A DNA stretch of 64,000 bases from Aequorivita capsosiphonis DSM 23843 (GCF_000429125.1 NZ_AUBG01000014.1:62001-126000); one strand, 5' to 3'. Shown: positions 48,755 through 57,595, counted from the stretch's first letter. Notes: generated from the letters alone by a model not told the origin. A program made the numbers and translations.

Positions 48755-49072
48755 TTACTTCTCTTTTAAGTACTCTTTTAATATTTTTTCAGCCTGCTTT
48801 ATCGCTCTTTTGTAATCTTTCGTTGATTTTTTTAGAAAACCACAAAGGCATACTGCTTTGGTGCATTCAGCAAAATTTATAACGCGATATTCATTACCAG
48901 CTTTAATTCGCAATTCATAAAATTGTGTTGATTGCAGTCTTTTCAGAAAGTTTGAGTTTACGACTTTTATTTCTCCGATAACTTCGATAAGCTGAAAGAA
49001 TTTCAACGAAACCCGTTCGTCTTGGCTGTCTATAAAGCTCAGACATTCTTCCGTTATATCGACTTCTCTCAT
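48755..49072 (-). CDS. higB: HigB/RelE-type toxin
   Basis: 105 residues with the RelE/HigB-like fold: FFQLIEVIGEIKVVNSNFLK, then LRIKAGNEYRVINF and FLKKSTKDYKRAIKQAEKIL, the terminal helix typical of phage-Gp49/HigB-type mRNA interferases. No exact catalytic triad can be assigned by eye, but basic residues and Tyr are well placed. Toxin-first order is typical of HigBA. Its ATG is only four bases from the palindromic operator. Confidence 0.85.
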   Translation of the reverse strand: MREVDITEECLSFIDSQDERVSLKFFQLIEVIGEIKVVNSNFLKRLQSTQFYELRIKAGNEYRVINFAECTKAVCLCGFLKKSTKDYKRAIKQAEKILKEYLKEK

Positions 49073-49075
49073 AGC

Positions 49076-49103
49076 ACAAATGTAACGAATTAGTTACATT
49101 TGT
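49076..49103 (-). promoter_or_regulatory. higBA operator with embedded -7 box
   Basis: Perfect inverted repeat: acaaatgtaac, a six-base spacer, gttacatttgt. Each arm carries TACATTTG on one strand, which fits the -7 box; the minus-strand copy (49084-49077) ends five bases before the toxin ATG. Antitoxin binding here would block RNA polymerase directly. The transcript would have almost no leader. Confidence 0.8.
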
Positions 49104-49137
49104 ACTGTTCAAATTAAAAATTTTCGAAAGCTAATTT

Positions 49138-49713
49138 TTACTTCTCAATTTTTATCTGATACTTATCCAAAAGCCCTACAACTTCAGGCATCGAAAACCT
49201 AGCCCCTTTTATTCGGTTTTGCTCGGGGTCTATAGAATAATTGGTGGCATTCCGTAAATCTGTCATTTCTAGATTTGTATTTTGGAATGTTGCCTCTAGC
49301 AAGTTACAGCCAATGAATTTTGATTTTTTTAAATCTGTTTCCGTAAAATCGACGCCTTTCAATTGCGAATTAGAAAAGGAGCTTCTGTTCAATTTCATTT
49401 TAAAGAAAATGGAGTGATCCAATTGACATGCATCAAAGCTTGCAGCAAAACCAAATTGACTACAGGAGTCAAATTGTAATCCCAACATTTTGCAATTTTT
49501 AAACTTAACATCCTGAAATGATACGTTTACCAAATTAGCATTACTGAAGTTGCAATCAAAAAATTCACACTCCAAAAATCTAATTTCAGAAAGAATGGTG
49601 TTCGAAAAATTACAATTTATAAATGTACAATATTCGTACTCGGCTATATCTAAAGATTTTTCAGCATAATTAATATTAGTAAACGTCTGTTCGTCAATAT
49701 ATTTAATATCCAT
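49138..49713 (-). CDS. Pentapeptide-repeat protein
   Basis: 191 residues with A/S-(D/N)-L/F-x-x repeats (CTFINCNFSN, NFSNANLVNVSFQDVKF, FQNTNLEMTDLRNA), forming a right-handed quadrilateral beta-helix like Qnr or McbG. Those proteins mimic DNA and protect gyrase, but the Qnr loops cannot be recognised here, so a resistance role is not supported. No signal peptide. It starts seven bases after the SanA-like gene ends, so they are likely cotranscribed. Confidence 0.85.
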   Translation of the reverse strand: MDIKYIDEQTFTNINYAEKSLDIAEYEYCTFINCNFSNTILSEIRFLECEFFDCNFSNANLVNVSFQDVKFKNCKMLGLQFDSCSQFGFAASFDACQLDHSIFFKMKLNRSSFSNSQLKGVDFTETDLKKSKFIGCNLLEATFQNTNLEMTDLRNATNYSIDPEQNRIKGARFSMPEVVGLLDKYQIKIEK

Positions 49714-49719
49714 TTTTCA

Positions 49720-50424
49720 TTACTTTTTTTGTAGGTTATCAACTTCTAAACTATCGATTTTTAAAATTGTGTCCACCTTTTCAAATTTTTTAATTTCAAT
49801 TTTATCACCATAAAATTTGGGTTCAACATTGAATACGATATCTAGAAACGCCTTCGTTCTTGCAAAATATTCACGGAGTTTTACCTTAAACCCATTCGTT
49901 CCTTCAACATCTTGCGCATTAAAACCAATGGCATTGATTCCTTTTTTCTCTGCGATATAAATTGCCCTTTCATTATGAAATTGCTGCGAAATGATTGTAA
50001 ATTCATTTTGACCAAAAACAGCCTCAGCACGTACGACGGAATCCAAGGTTCGAAATCCAGCGTAATCTAAAAAGATAACCTCTTCTGGAATACCTCGTTT
50101 TATAAGTTCCTTTTTGAATGTCATCGGCTCGTTATAATATTGCGAGCCATTATCGCCACTAACCAAAATAAAATCAATCTTATCCTTTCTATAAAGTTCA
50201 ACAGCAGCGTCGATTCTATATTTAAAATAAAGGTTTATTCCTCCTTCCTTATAATATTTCGCAGTTCCCAAGAGCAGACCGACCCTATTCTTTTTTATAG
50301 TGGAGCTATTTGAAAATGTCTTGCCTTTGGTAGAATTTGTTATGGTGTAATTTGAATAAAAAATCAACAATAGTACCCCAAAAACCAATAAGCCAATAAT
50401 TTGAATGAATCTCTTTTTAATCAT
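49720..50424 (-). CDS. SanA/YdcF-like envelope protein (DUF218)
   Basis: 234 residues with one N-terminal transmembrane segment (about 7-26), then a DUF218 domain: VGLLLGTAKYYKEGGINLYF, KDKIDFILVSGDNG, RTLDSVVRAEAVFG and IISQQFHNERAIYIA, all conserved in SanA. E. coli SanA supports the envelope barrier to vancomycin at high temperature; its activity is unknown. The domain faces the periplasm. Confidence 0.85.
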   Translation of the reverse strand: MIKKRFIQIIGLLVFGVLLLIFYSNYTITNSTKGKTFSNSSTIKKNRVGLLLGTAKYYKEGGINLYFKYRIDAAVELYRKDKIDFILVSGDNGSQYYNEPMTFKKELIKRGIPEEVIFLDYAGFRTLDSVVRAEAVFGQNEFTIISQQFHNERAIYIAEKKGINAIGFNAQDVEGTNGFKVKLREYFARTKAFLDIVFNVEPKFYGDKIEIKKFEKVDTILKIDSLEVDNLQKK

Positions 50425-50618
50425 GTTTTGAGAAGGGTAAAACTTGTTTTAGCTGCGATAAAGCAAAGTCTGTTTCAGAAAAAATGCTTTTAAAGGAAGA
50501 CTTGTTTTAGTATTGATAGCCCACGAGACAAAGCTACGGAACGGATTTTATCTTGACTTATATTTTCAAGGGAAATAACTTCGGAAGTAAAAAAACAGGA
50601 TTAATAAATAGCAAAGTA

Positions 50619-51347
50619 TTATACCGTCGGATCTCTTCTGAAAACTTCTGCCAAATTAAATAGAAGAATACAGAAAAACACCCATATCAACCCAGCAATA
50701 TATCCGCCAGCAATATCTGAAGGAAAATGAACGCCTAAGTAGATACGGCTCATACCAATGCTAAAGATTACAGTTATTAACAGTAGAATAACAACAAATT
50801 TAAGGAAGACGTTTATTTTAAATCTGGAAAAGAGGTAGATTAAAAACCCATAAAATGCCATGGCACCCATGGCATGGCCACTGGGATAGCTCAAGGTTTC
50901 TACCACAACCAAATGTTCCACTCCCGGCCGTGCGCGATTTACCAATCTTTTTAATAAAACGTTTGATATTGAAGATAATAGCAGTACGAAGACTGTTTGA
51001 AGAATATATTTCCAATTTTTAAAATACAGGGCAGTTACAACTATGGCGAGGGCTAGCACAATTAAGTAGCCATAAACATCCCCTACATCTGTTATAAAAA
51101 TAAAATAGTCGGTGAGCAATGGTGAGCGAAAAGAAACCACATATTCTGAAATCTGTTGGTCGTATTGGGCCAACAGGTCATCCTTTAAAAACTCGGTTAG
51201 TTCTATAAAGATGTTTATTCCGGCAACTACAATAATAAGAGCTACTAGAACAATAATTATATAAGGTAGTTTGGGATTGTCTTTCCTAAAATGGTGTTTT
51301 AAGAAATCTCTAAAATTTCGTATTAATTCAAATAGGGTTTGCCTCAT
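50619..51347 (-). CDS. PAP2-family phosphatase
   Basis: 242 residues, six hydrophobic segments. The three acid-phosphatase motifs are present: KRLVNRARP (C1), YPSGH (C2) and SRIYLGVHFPSD (C3). Lipid phosphatases of this kind act on phosphatidate, phosphatidylglycerol-phosphate or undecaprenyl pyrophosphate; which one cannot be told. The extended N-terminus before the first motif (about 100 residues) carries two extra segments. Confidence 0.92.
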   Translation of the reverse strand: MRQTLFELIRNFRDFLKHHFRKDNPKLPYIIIVLVALIIVVAGINIFIELTEFLKDDLLAQYDQQISEYVVSFRSPLLTDYFIFITDVGDVYGYLIVLALAIVVTALYFKNWKYILQTVFVLLLSSISNVLLKRLVNRARPGVEHLVVVETLSYPSGHAMGAMAFYGFLIYLFSRFKINVFLKFVVILLLITVIFSIGMSRIYLGVHFPSDIAGGYIAGLIWVFFCILLFNLAEVFRRDPTV

Positions 51348-51518
51348 TTCTAAAGGAAAAACTTTAAAGATAAGTTCATTTTAGGAAGTAGCGATAATTT
51401 TTAGATTATAAATTTTAGGAACTTAAGTGGGCTCTGACTTTAAACCTCAACAACGTAAATTGCAGATTTTATTTTGAAGTATCCCTAATACTATTACGAT
51501 TGTGAAATTTGAGTTTCC

Positions 51519-51989
51519 TTATTCTATGGCTATATAAATTTCCACTTCAGAATTTTCTCCGTTTTGTGAGTTTTCGCCATACACCTCGAAATCATAAGTA
51601 TAACTTCGGTTTAATTCGGAGTCATTTCCCCAAATCTCCTGCCATTTATCGGCTACAGCTTTGGGCATTTCTCCCTTGGCAAGAAACTTTTTAAAGTTTC
51701 CAGCTTTAAACTCACGACCTATTAATCCTTTTGGAATTTCGTCAAGCGAATTTACTTTTTGACCGATTATCGTTTTATAGCTTCCTCTATAATCCGATTC
51801 GTAATCGGTATAAATGGAATATACTTCTTCGCTGGTTTTATTAGGAATTTGAGCAGGAATATTTTCGGTATAAAAACGCCCCCACAACTTTCCCAAATCC
51901 ACTGCCGATTTCCCGGCTTCATTGGTGGTTTCTATTTCAATTCCTATTATTTTAAAACTTTCAATTGTTGTCATTTGGAGTTTTTTCAT
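51519..51989 (-). CDS. GyrI-like / AraC effector-binding domain protein
   Basis: 156 residues, stand-alone effector-binding domain of the GyrI/BmrR type: LGKLWGRFYTE, EVYSIYTDYESDYRGSYKTI (the conserved acidic binding-site region) and VADKWQEIWGNDSELNRSYT, then YDFEVY and EVEIYIAIE. Related proteins bind cationic drugs or gyrase. No DNA-binding part. Start at 51989; MTTIESFKIIG six codons in is an alternative. Confidence 0.8.
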   Translation of the reverse strand: MKKLQMTTIESFKIIGIEIETTNEAGKSAVDLGKLWGRFYTENIPAQIPNKTSEEVYSIYTDYESDYRGSYKTIIGQKVNSLDEIPKGLIGREFKAGNFKKFLAKGEMPKAVADKWQEIWGNDSELNRSYTYDFEVYGENSQNGENSEVEIYIAIE

Positions 51990-52082
51990 CTATATCTTAT
52001 GCACCTAGACAAGCTCAGCAAAGCGCCTACCAGTAAAATTCAATCTAGGCAATATAGTTAAAGTAAACCAAGAACCACTGAT

Positions 52083-52469
52083 TTAAGATTCTGAATGCAC
52101 ACCAATCATATTTCCTTCGGTATCACTTCCCAAAACCATAAATCCATATTCTCCAATCGATTGCTTTGGTTTAATAACTTTTCCACCAGCGTCTTTTATT
52201 CGCTTTTCTTCAATACTACAGTCGTCGCTGCCAAAATACACTACGGTAGAATTACCACCGGGATTAACATCTTTCATTTTTACCAAGGCACCGGCGGCTC
52301 CATCTCCGTTCATTTCCATCGGAAAAAAGAGCATTTGCATCTCCTCTCCAGTGTCTGGCATTGGTAATTCACTTAATTCGAGTTTAAGTACCGTTTCATA
52401 AAATTTCTTGGCTCTTTTTAAATCGTTTACATAAATTTCGAACCATACTACAGGATTGCTAGTTTTCAT
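52083..52469 (-). CDS. VOC family (glyoxalase-like) protein
   Basis: 128 residues, one VOC fold: VVWFEIYVNDLKRAKKFYE opening and GGKVIKPKQSIGEYGFMVLG closing strand with the metal-site Glu. Members include glyoxalases, dioxygenases and resistance proteins; no substrate inferable. Followed upstream by a Crp/Fnr regulator. Confidence 0.88.
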   Translation of the reverse strand: MKTSNPVVWFEIYVNDLKRAKKFYETVLKLELSELPMPDTGEEMQMLFFPMEMNGDGAAGALVKMKDVNPGGNSTVVYFGSDDCSIEEKRIKDAGGKVIKPKQSIGEYGFMVLGSDTEGNMIGVHSES

Positions 52470-52544
52470 AATTTTTAGTTTTTTAGTTGAACATAACCAA
52501 AACTAACATCTTTAATCCTGAATTTTCTTGCCTTAGGACAAGGT

Positions 52545-53126
52545 TTAAGGATTTATGGAGATTTCCTTTCTAATTCGGCTTAAGGAAGTATCGGTAACAC
52601 CCAGATAAGAAGCTATATATTTTAAAGGAACTTGCTTAATAATCTCAGGCTGATCTTTTATGAGATCTAAATATCTTTCTGTAGCGCTTTGGGTGAGCAT
52701 ATTTACCGCGCGTTGTTTGGAAATAAACAATTGGTTGGACATCCACGTTCTTCCCCATTCCGTAAAACCGGCAATGCTGCTGAACAACTTTTGAAAATCA
52801 GAAAATTCTATTTTCCATGCAGTGCCGTTTGTCAGGGCTTGTAAATTTTCTTTGGAAGGTATTCTTAGGAATAGTGAAGGAACTTCAATCAATATTTCGT
52901 TGGGGCCAAAAAATGCTGTAGTTATTTCATTGCCCTTAAAATCGATTACAAAGGAACGAAGCAATCCAGTTTCAATTAAATAATACGAATTACTGATTTT
53001 TCCTTCATTCAATATAAGTTCATTCTTTGAAAACTCAATCTTTGTATGCGAAGCGATCAGCTCTTTATAATCTTCTTTGTTAAGAGAAGGATGCGCGTAT
53101 ATTTTTTCAAAAAAGAGATGATCCAT
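52545..53126 (-). CDS. Crp/Fnr family transcription regulator
   Basis: 193 residues: cyclic-nucleotide-binding-like beta-barrel (about 20-125, with LILNEGKISNSYYLIETGLL) and a C-terminal helix-turn-helix (VPLKYIASYLGVTDTSLSRI, then RKEI). The cAMP-contact motif is not conserved and no Fe-S Cys is seen, so it may be ligand-independent or sense something else. It is the only regulator in this stretch of small genes and may control them; that is inference. Confidence 0.9.
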   Translation of the reverse strand: MDHLFFEKIYAHPSLNKEDYKELIASHTKIEFSKNELILNEGKISNSYYLIETGLLRSFVIDFKGNEITTAFFGPNEILIEVPSLFLRIPSKENLQALTNGTAWKIEFSDFQKLFSSIAGFTEWGRTWMSNQLFISKQRAVNMLTQSATERYLDLIKDQPEIIKQVPLKYIASYLGVTDTSLSRIRKEISINP

Positions 53127-53270
53127 AGTTTAAGTGTTTGCTTATTAAATTATTGCAAATAAAAATAAGCTAAAAATTTAAGAATATTTAGGAGTTGAAA
53201 TATTTAAGCACAAATAATTATTGTCTAAAAGAAGTTTCAAAAATAAAGCATCAGCATATCTGTCAAAAGC

Positions 53271-53296
53271 AAAAAAGACCCCAAATGGAGTCTTTC
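53271..53296 (-). terminator. Terminator of the heme-binding protein gene
   Basis: On the minus strand aaagactcc, loop, ggggtctttttt: an eight-base stem then T-rich tail, downstream of the gene at 53318. Confidence 0.8.
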
Positions 53297-53317
53297 TTAG
53301 TCGATTTTAAAGGAAGC

Positions 53318-53716
53318 TTATAATGCTTCTGAGCCTGCAGTTGCAACGGCGTGATCATTTTCTACAACGCTTCCACTTACGCCAACAGCACCAATTATGT
53401 CGCCATTCTTGTTCTTTATCAACACACCTCCGGGAAAGGAGATTAACCCACCGTTGGAATGTTCAATATTATATAGCGATTCGCCAGGTTGCGAGAGTTT
53501 TCCTATTTCTCCAGAAGGCATATCGAAGAATCTAGCAGTTTTCGCTTTCTTTAGTGCGATATCTGCAGAACCCAGCCACGCGCCATCCATACGAACGAAG
53601 GCCACTTGATTTGCTCCACCATCTACTACACAGATGTTCATTTTAGTGTCTATTTCTTTTGCTTTTTTCTTGGCTGCGGCAATTACTTTTTCCGCTTGTT
53701 CTAATGTGATATTCAT
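53318..53716 (-). CDS. GlcG/HbpS-family heme-binding protein
   Basis: 132 residues, single GlcG/HbpS domain (DUF336): [19 protein letters not shown] helix, [20 protein letters not shown] and [20 protein letters not shown]-like core. HbpS binds heme and senses oxidative stress; others have unknown cofactors. No signal peptide is present, so it is cytoplasmic. Preceded upstream by an AT-rich simple repeat. Confidence 0.88.
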   Translation of the reverse strand: MNITLEQAEKVIAAAKKKAKEIDTKMNICVVDGGANQVAFVRMDGAWLGSADIALKKAKTARFFDMPSGEIGKLSQPGESLYNIEHSNGGLISFPGGVLIKNKNGDIIGAVGVSGSVVENDHAVATAGSEAL

Positions 53717-53787
53717 TGTTATAATTATTTATTGTTATTCAGTATTATTATTTATTGCTATTCTTTATTATTATTATTTATTATTGA
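53717..53787. repeat. AT-only simple repeat TTATTATTATT
   Basis: About 70 bases of imperfect TTA/TTTA/TTG units (tattattatttattg recurs) immediately upstream of the GlcG-like gene, spanning its expected promoter and leader. Slipped-strand length change is plausible. Confidence 0.7.
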
Positions 53788-53796
53788 GTTGCTCCT

Positions 53797-54090
53797 TTAC
53801 TTTGAAGAGAGTATGTCAAGCTTTTGAATTTTTGGATCTTCAGAAAGTAGTTTGCTAGCATTTTCCATTAAGGCTTTGGCTATATCACCATTTAAATGTG
53901 CTTCGCGGCCTTCTTCATTTTCAAAAGTATCAAAAATGCCAAAGGTGTTGTTATCTATCTTAAAACTGTACCAAGTAAGGGTTTTGTCTTCCTGCTGGGC
54001 AAGATTTATTGCACCTCTTATAAAAGATTCCACATCAGTTTCTTTTCCGCTTTTGGCCTTTAACCTAACTAATAATCCTAACTTTTTCAT
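53797..54090 (-). CDS. Antibiotic biosynthesis monooxygenase-fold protein
   Basis: 97 residues, ABM/dimeric alpha-beta barrel. GLLVRLKAKSGKETDVESF opening, LTWYSFKIDNNTFGIFDTFE and ALMENASKLLSEDPKIQKLD closing helix. Family members are cofactor-free quinone monooxygenases or heme-degrading-like proteins; the role here is unknown. Faces the same way as the GlcG-like gene. Confidence 0.85.
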   Translation of the reverse strand: MKKLGLLVRLKAKSGKETDVESFIRGAINLAQQEDKTLTWYSFKIDNNTFGIFDTFENEEGREAHLNGDIAKALMENASKLLSEDPKIQKLDILSSK

Positions 54091-54300
54091 CTTGTTTTTT
54101 TTTGAAATTTCTATTTCATAAATATAACTTGTTGAAATTTAAAAGTAGTGAAGATTGTGTTAAGCTTAGGGTTAACACGGATTTATAAATTTATCTAAAT
54201 TGGAAAATTGAAAAATAGCCACACTATAAAAGGGAATCAACTTACAGGACTAAATTTTTTTGCAAAAATTATTCTTTTCAGCCCGATTATAAAATTGAAC

Positions 54301-55632
54301 TCATTTGTAATCATCCCGAACCTCATCGGTATTGGCAAAACAAACTGGAGAAGTGTTTTGCGAAGTTGCGTTTTTCGCTTCAATCCACTTACTCATATAT
54401 TTTGTGCCTTGTAGCGTGTGATATTGTAATATTTGTCCAACAAAGTTTTCTTTACGATGTGCGTCAAGGTTGGCCAAAAGATCAGCGATACGCGATTTAA
54501 ATTCTTCAGAAAAAAGATCTTTTTGAAAACGTTCCTGAATAATTCTAAAACCATTTTTCTGCGCATCTTGCCAGCGGATTTCTTCGGAATATAATTGCAC
54601 TGAGTTTTTGATGAAATCTTCCTTAGAAGAAGTAATGGCACCGCCAAAAGGAAGTTTACCGCATAAACCTTCCGCACCTATTTCTGTTGTTACCGAAGGT
54701 AAGCCAAAGTGCATCGCATCTAAAAGTTTACCTTTAAGCCCCGCACCAAAACGGATTGGAGCCAAAAGCACACGATAGCTTTTTAAAGTTTTCTCCAAAT
54801 CTTCTGCCCATCCCTTTATAATAAAATCTTCCTTTTTATTGTTAAGCTGAAGGATTTGCTGTGGGGCATAAGCGCCGTAAATATGCAGTTCTGCCTTGGG
54901 AATCGGTTTTCTTATTTCAGACCAAATTTTCTTTAACTGCAATACTGAATCTATATTTGGTGCGTGAAGCAAATTGCCAATGGTCATAAAGTTTTGTCGT
55001 TCTTTAAAGGATGGAATCGTAGTTTCTTCTGAAAAAATTTCAACCAAAAAAGGTAAGTAATAAAGTAATTGTGGAGCTATTTTAAAGGTATTCTGAAGCA
55101 ACTCCATTTCATATTCCGAAATGATCAGCGAAAGATCACAGCGTAAAATACTTGCAAGTTCCCGTTTGGCAATTTCTGAAAAGAGGTTTGCATCAGAAAC
55201 CAATACGTCTTTTTTTATTGCCCCTTCCCTAGCCTTCCTTAAAAAGTGTAAATCTTCGGTGTCGAGGATTTTTAAAGTATTTGGACAGGTTTCAGAAACA
55301 CGCCAACCAAATTGTTCTTCCGTAATATAACGGTCAAAAATGACGATTTCTGGATTTAGTGGTTTTAAGAATTCATCAAAAGAAGAATCATTCAGCAGAA
55401 TACTTTTTACTGAAATATTTCGAGTTTCCAGATTGAAAGTTCGCTCAGAAATTGCCGCAGTACTAGCAAAAGTGATTTGGTAATTATCTTCTTTAAACAA
55501 TTCAATAAGCTGCATCATTCTGCTTCCCGCAGCTGTGGTGCTCGGTTCGGGGAAAGTATGGCCAATGATGAGAAGATTTTTCAATTGTATTTTTTTCAAA
55601 GATACGGATTTGCCAGAAGCACAAAATTCCAT
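54301..55632 (-). CDS. Glycosyltransferase, GT4-type
   Basis: 443 residues. NLLIIGHTFPEPSTTAAGSR is the N-terminal GT-B fold, and ILDTEDLHFLRKAREGAI its acceptor side. IGNLLHAPNIDSV, GWAEDLEKTLKSYRVLLAPI and GAGLKGKLLDAMHFGLPSV carry the group-1 nucleotide-sugar motif with the conserved E-x7-E-like region near GLCGKL. Its ATG overlaps the sialidase-like gene stop (TAATG), so the two are translationally coupled. Sugar unknown. Confidence 0.83.
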   Translation of the reverse strand: MEFCASGKSVSLKKIQLKNLLIIGHTFPEPSTTAAGSRMMQLIELFKEDNYQITFASTAAISERTFNLETRNISVKSILLNDSSFDEFLKPLNPEIVIFDRYITEEQFGWRVSETCPNTLKILDTEDLHFLRKAREGAIKKDVLVSDANLFSEIAKRELASILRCDLSLIISEYEMELLQNTFKIAPQLLYYLPFLVEIFSEETTIPSFKERQNFMTIGNLLHAPNIDSVLQLKKIWSEIRKPIPKAELHIYGAYAPQQILQLNNKKEDFIIKGWAEDLEKTLKSYRVLLAPIRFGAGLKGKLLDAMHFGLPSVTTEIGAEGLCGKLPFGGAITSSKEDFIKNSVQLYSEEIRWQDAQKNGFRIIQERFQKDLFSEEFKSRIADLLANLDAHRKENFVGQILQYHTLQGTKYMSKWIEAKNATSQNTSPVCFANTDEVRDDYK

Positions 55633-56888
55633 TACAAACTCTTAATAGAAATAGATGCGGTTTTAATAGAATTATTGTCTCCATCAACATTTGTCCAAGC
55701 TGCATAAAGTGAATCTCCTACAATTTCCAATTGCGGAAAACCACTTGCTCGCTCAAAACTTGTTTTTGAAATGGTAACAGGAAACGCTTTAGCGCCATCT
55801 TTGGAAACCCGCATTGCCCGAATCAGGGTTTCGTCTCCTATATTTTCCACCCAACTTACAATAGCAGTATTTTCTGATGTCATAACAACATCAACCCTAC
55901 CCATAGTTTTGTTTTCATTTACTTGAATAGGTGCTCCAAAAGTTTTGCCTTTATCCTTCGAAAAAGCAAGCTGAACTTTAGAAATGTTATTAACAGCGGT
56001 AAACCACGCAACCGCCGCATTATTTTTATAAGCATCAATTACCGGCCCATTAACTGGACAGCCAGAAATTTTCCAATTATCATTATAAACTGGATGCGGG
56101 GCCGAAAATGAATCTTCAAAAAGCCCGATGCGAGCAATGTCTCTTACTTCGGCAGCAGACCTGTCTCTATAAACCAATAATGGGGCACCGTCTATGGAAG
56201 TCATTCCTGTTTGGCAGCAGTCACAAACACGATTATCTAGTTCTACAGCAGGTTCCATGCTGCCATCTGCGTGAACCACACGCCCTCGAAGCGACATAGG
56301 CGGACCACCGTGAGCTTCATGGCCATCTGCTCCCGCTACGGTATTTCTTCCATCTAACCAGATTGCATAAAAAGAAGATTTACCGTAAGGAACCACCGAA
56401 ACAAAACCATGTTCACTGGCAGTTCCGTCATTATGCAATAGAATATCCTTTTTCCATGTCTTGGTTTCTGCTGAGAAAAGATCCATTTTTACATCATAAG
56501 TATATTTGTCTTCCGCTGATTTCTGAAGATGGCTTACAAGAATATTCCCATTGTTTTCAGCAATAGTGGGAAAATCTGCCCAATTAATAAACCAATCATT
56601 TCCCGAATTTACTTCGAAAGGCTTTGTCCATTTTCCATTTTCAAGCGTCGAAAAATATAATACTGAAATGGAATCTTTCTCTTCCACCCAAGACATAAAA
56701 AGTTGATTCTCCGTTCCAAAAAGCCTAGGTAAAGAACTATTGCCCGAGCTTGGATTTTCTAATAATGCTACAATTTCCGAAGTTGCATCAATTTTGGAAG
56801 GGGTTATGGCTTTCTTTTTTACGTTTTTACAAGAAACCAGTATTGCTACACCTACAAAAAGTATAGGAATTAATTTTAAAAACTTCAT
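55632..56888 (-). CDS. Sialidase-fold lipoprotein
   Basis: 418 residues. Lipoprotein signal ending AILVSC (Cys20). The body is a six-bladed beta-propeller with BNR-like Asp-box repeats (SKDKGKTFG, and ASP-box-like SWVEEKDSI, GRNTVAG). No Arg triad of true sialidases can be identified, so 'exo-alpha-sialidase' names would be over-claims. The CDCCQTGM segment (around residue 225) is striking and could bind metal. Coupled to a GT4 gene by overlapping start and stop. Confidence 0.75.
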   Translation of the reverse strand: MKFLKLIPILFVGVAILVSCKNVKKKAITPSKIDATSEIVALLENPSSGNSSLPRLFGTENQLFMSWVEEKDSISVLYFSTLENGKWTKPFEVNSGNDWFINWADFPTIAENNGNILVSHLQKSAEDKYTYDVKMDLFSAETKTWKKDILLHNDGTASEHGFVSVVPYGKSSFYAIWLDGRNTVAGADGHEAHGGPPMSLRGRVVHADGSMEPAVELDNRVCDCCQTGMTSIDGAPLLVYRDRSAAEVRDIARIGLFEDSFSAPHPVYNDNWKISGCPVNGPVIDAYKNNAAVAWFTAVNNISKVQLAFSKDKGKTFGAPIQVNENKTMGRVDVVMTSENTAIVSWVENIGDETLIRAMRVSKDGAKAFPVTISKTSFERASGFPQLEIVGDSLYAAWTNVDGDNNSIKTASISIKSL

Positions 56889-56989
56889 TTGCTAAATATT
56901 TTTACTAGGTGTGGGTAAGGTGTGATCAATGATTTAAGAGTTATTTCAAGTTTAAGGTTTGCTGTTGAACTTCTGCTTGTGGTGAAAAA

Positions 56990-57140
56990 ATAACCTCGGA
57001 GGCGCAGAGGGCGCAGAGTTTTAGTTGCTTTTCTAGCTTTAAAATATTATAAATTTGTTTTTTCTCTAAAATGAGTAATAGAATTATATTCTTTGCGGCC
57101 TTCGCGCCCCTGCCTGTCGGCAGGCAGGTCTGCGGTGAAT
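56990..57140. repeat. Two dispersed repeats, one carrying a nested palindrome
   Basis: ggaggcgcagagggcgcaga (56998-57017) and tctttgcggccttcgcgccc (57090-57109) with tctgcggtgaa (57129-57139) are pieces of a CGCAGAG/CTTTGCG element. A perfect palindrome, cctgcctg tcgg caggcagg (57109-57128), splits the second one. It is of the same type as those at 7322 and 18180. Confidence 0.65.
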
Positions 57141-57166
57141 ACTAACTTCAGAGTTTTATTTCCTAA

Positions 57167-57472
57167 TTAAAATCCATAAATCTCACACATCAAACCCAGA
57201 TTGAAAAAAGCGGAAATCGCTCCCATAACGAGCATGGCACTGACAAACAAGGTAGCAAAAATCACAATTTTTCTATTTGAATGATAATTGACGTAATTCA
57301 AAATTACTTGAAAAACCAAGGCTAAAGATTGAGCCACCAACATTCTTTTCGCGCAAACTATAACGGGTTCTTTAAAATATAGAAAGTATGTAGCCAGCAT
57401 TAAGATTATATACAATGCAGTTATTCCAAACAACACAGTTTTTGGAAATTTAAATCTTTGAGAGTTTATCAT
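57167..57472 (-). CDS. Small membrane protein, unknown function
   Basis: 101 residues with three predicted transmembrane segments (about 14-32, 44-62 and 69-90) joined by short basic loops. I recognise no family. Single gene, no clear operon partner; good start MINSQRFKFPKT and ordinary codon use support a real gene. Confidence 0.6.
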   Translation of the reverse strand: MINSQRFKFPKTVLFGITALYIILMLATYFLYFKEPVIVCAKRMLVAQSLALVFQVILNYVNYHSNRKIVIFATLFVSAMLVMGAISAFFNLGLMCEIYGF

Positions 57473-57556
57473 GGTGGCAGTTTTATCTCAAAGATAGTGA
57501 ATCGAAGAATAAGGATTCACGCGTTTATTGAGGTATTGGATTTACGTCTTGTAATC

Positions 57557-57595
57557 AAAAAAGTCTTCCCTTAGAATAAATTCTTTAGGAAGACT
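57557..57595 (-). terminator. Terminator left from a lost T9SS gene
   Basis: On the minus strand agtcttcc and ggaagact enclose an 18-base loop and are followed by a T-run. It lies downstream of the sorting-domain fragment at 57707 and no intact gene ends here. Confidence 0.75.

Noticed and set aside
49138-49713. Quinolone resistance (Qnr) gene
   Set aside because: The pentapeptide-repeat protein is shorter than Qnr and the Qnr loops are not recognisable.
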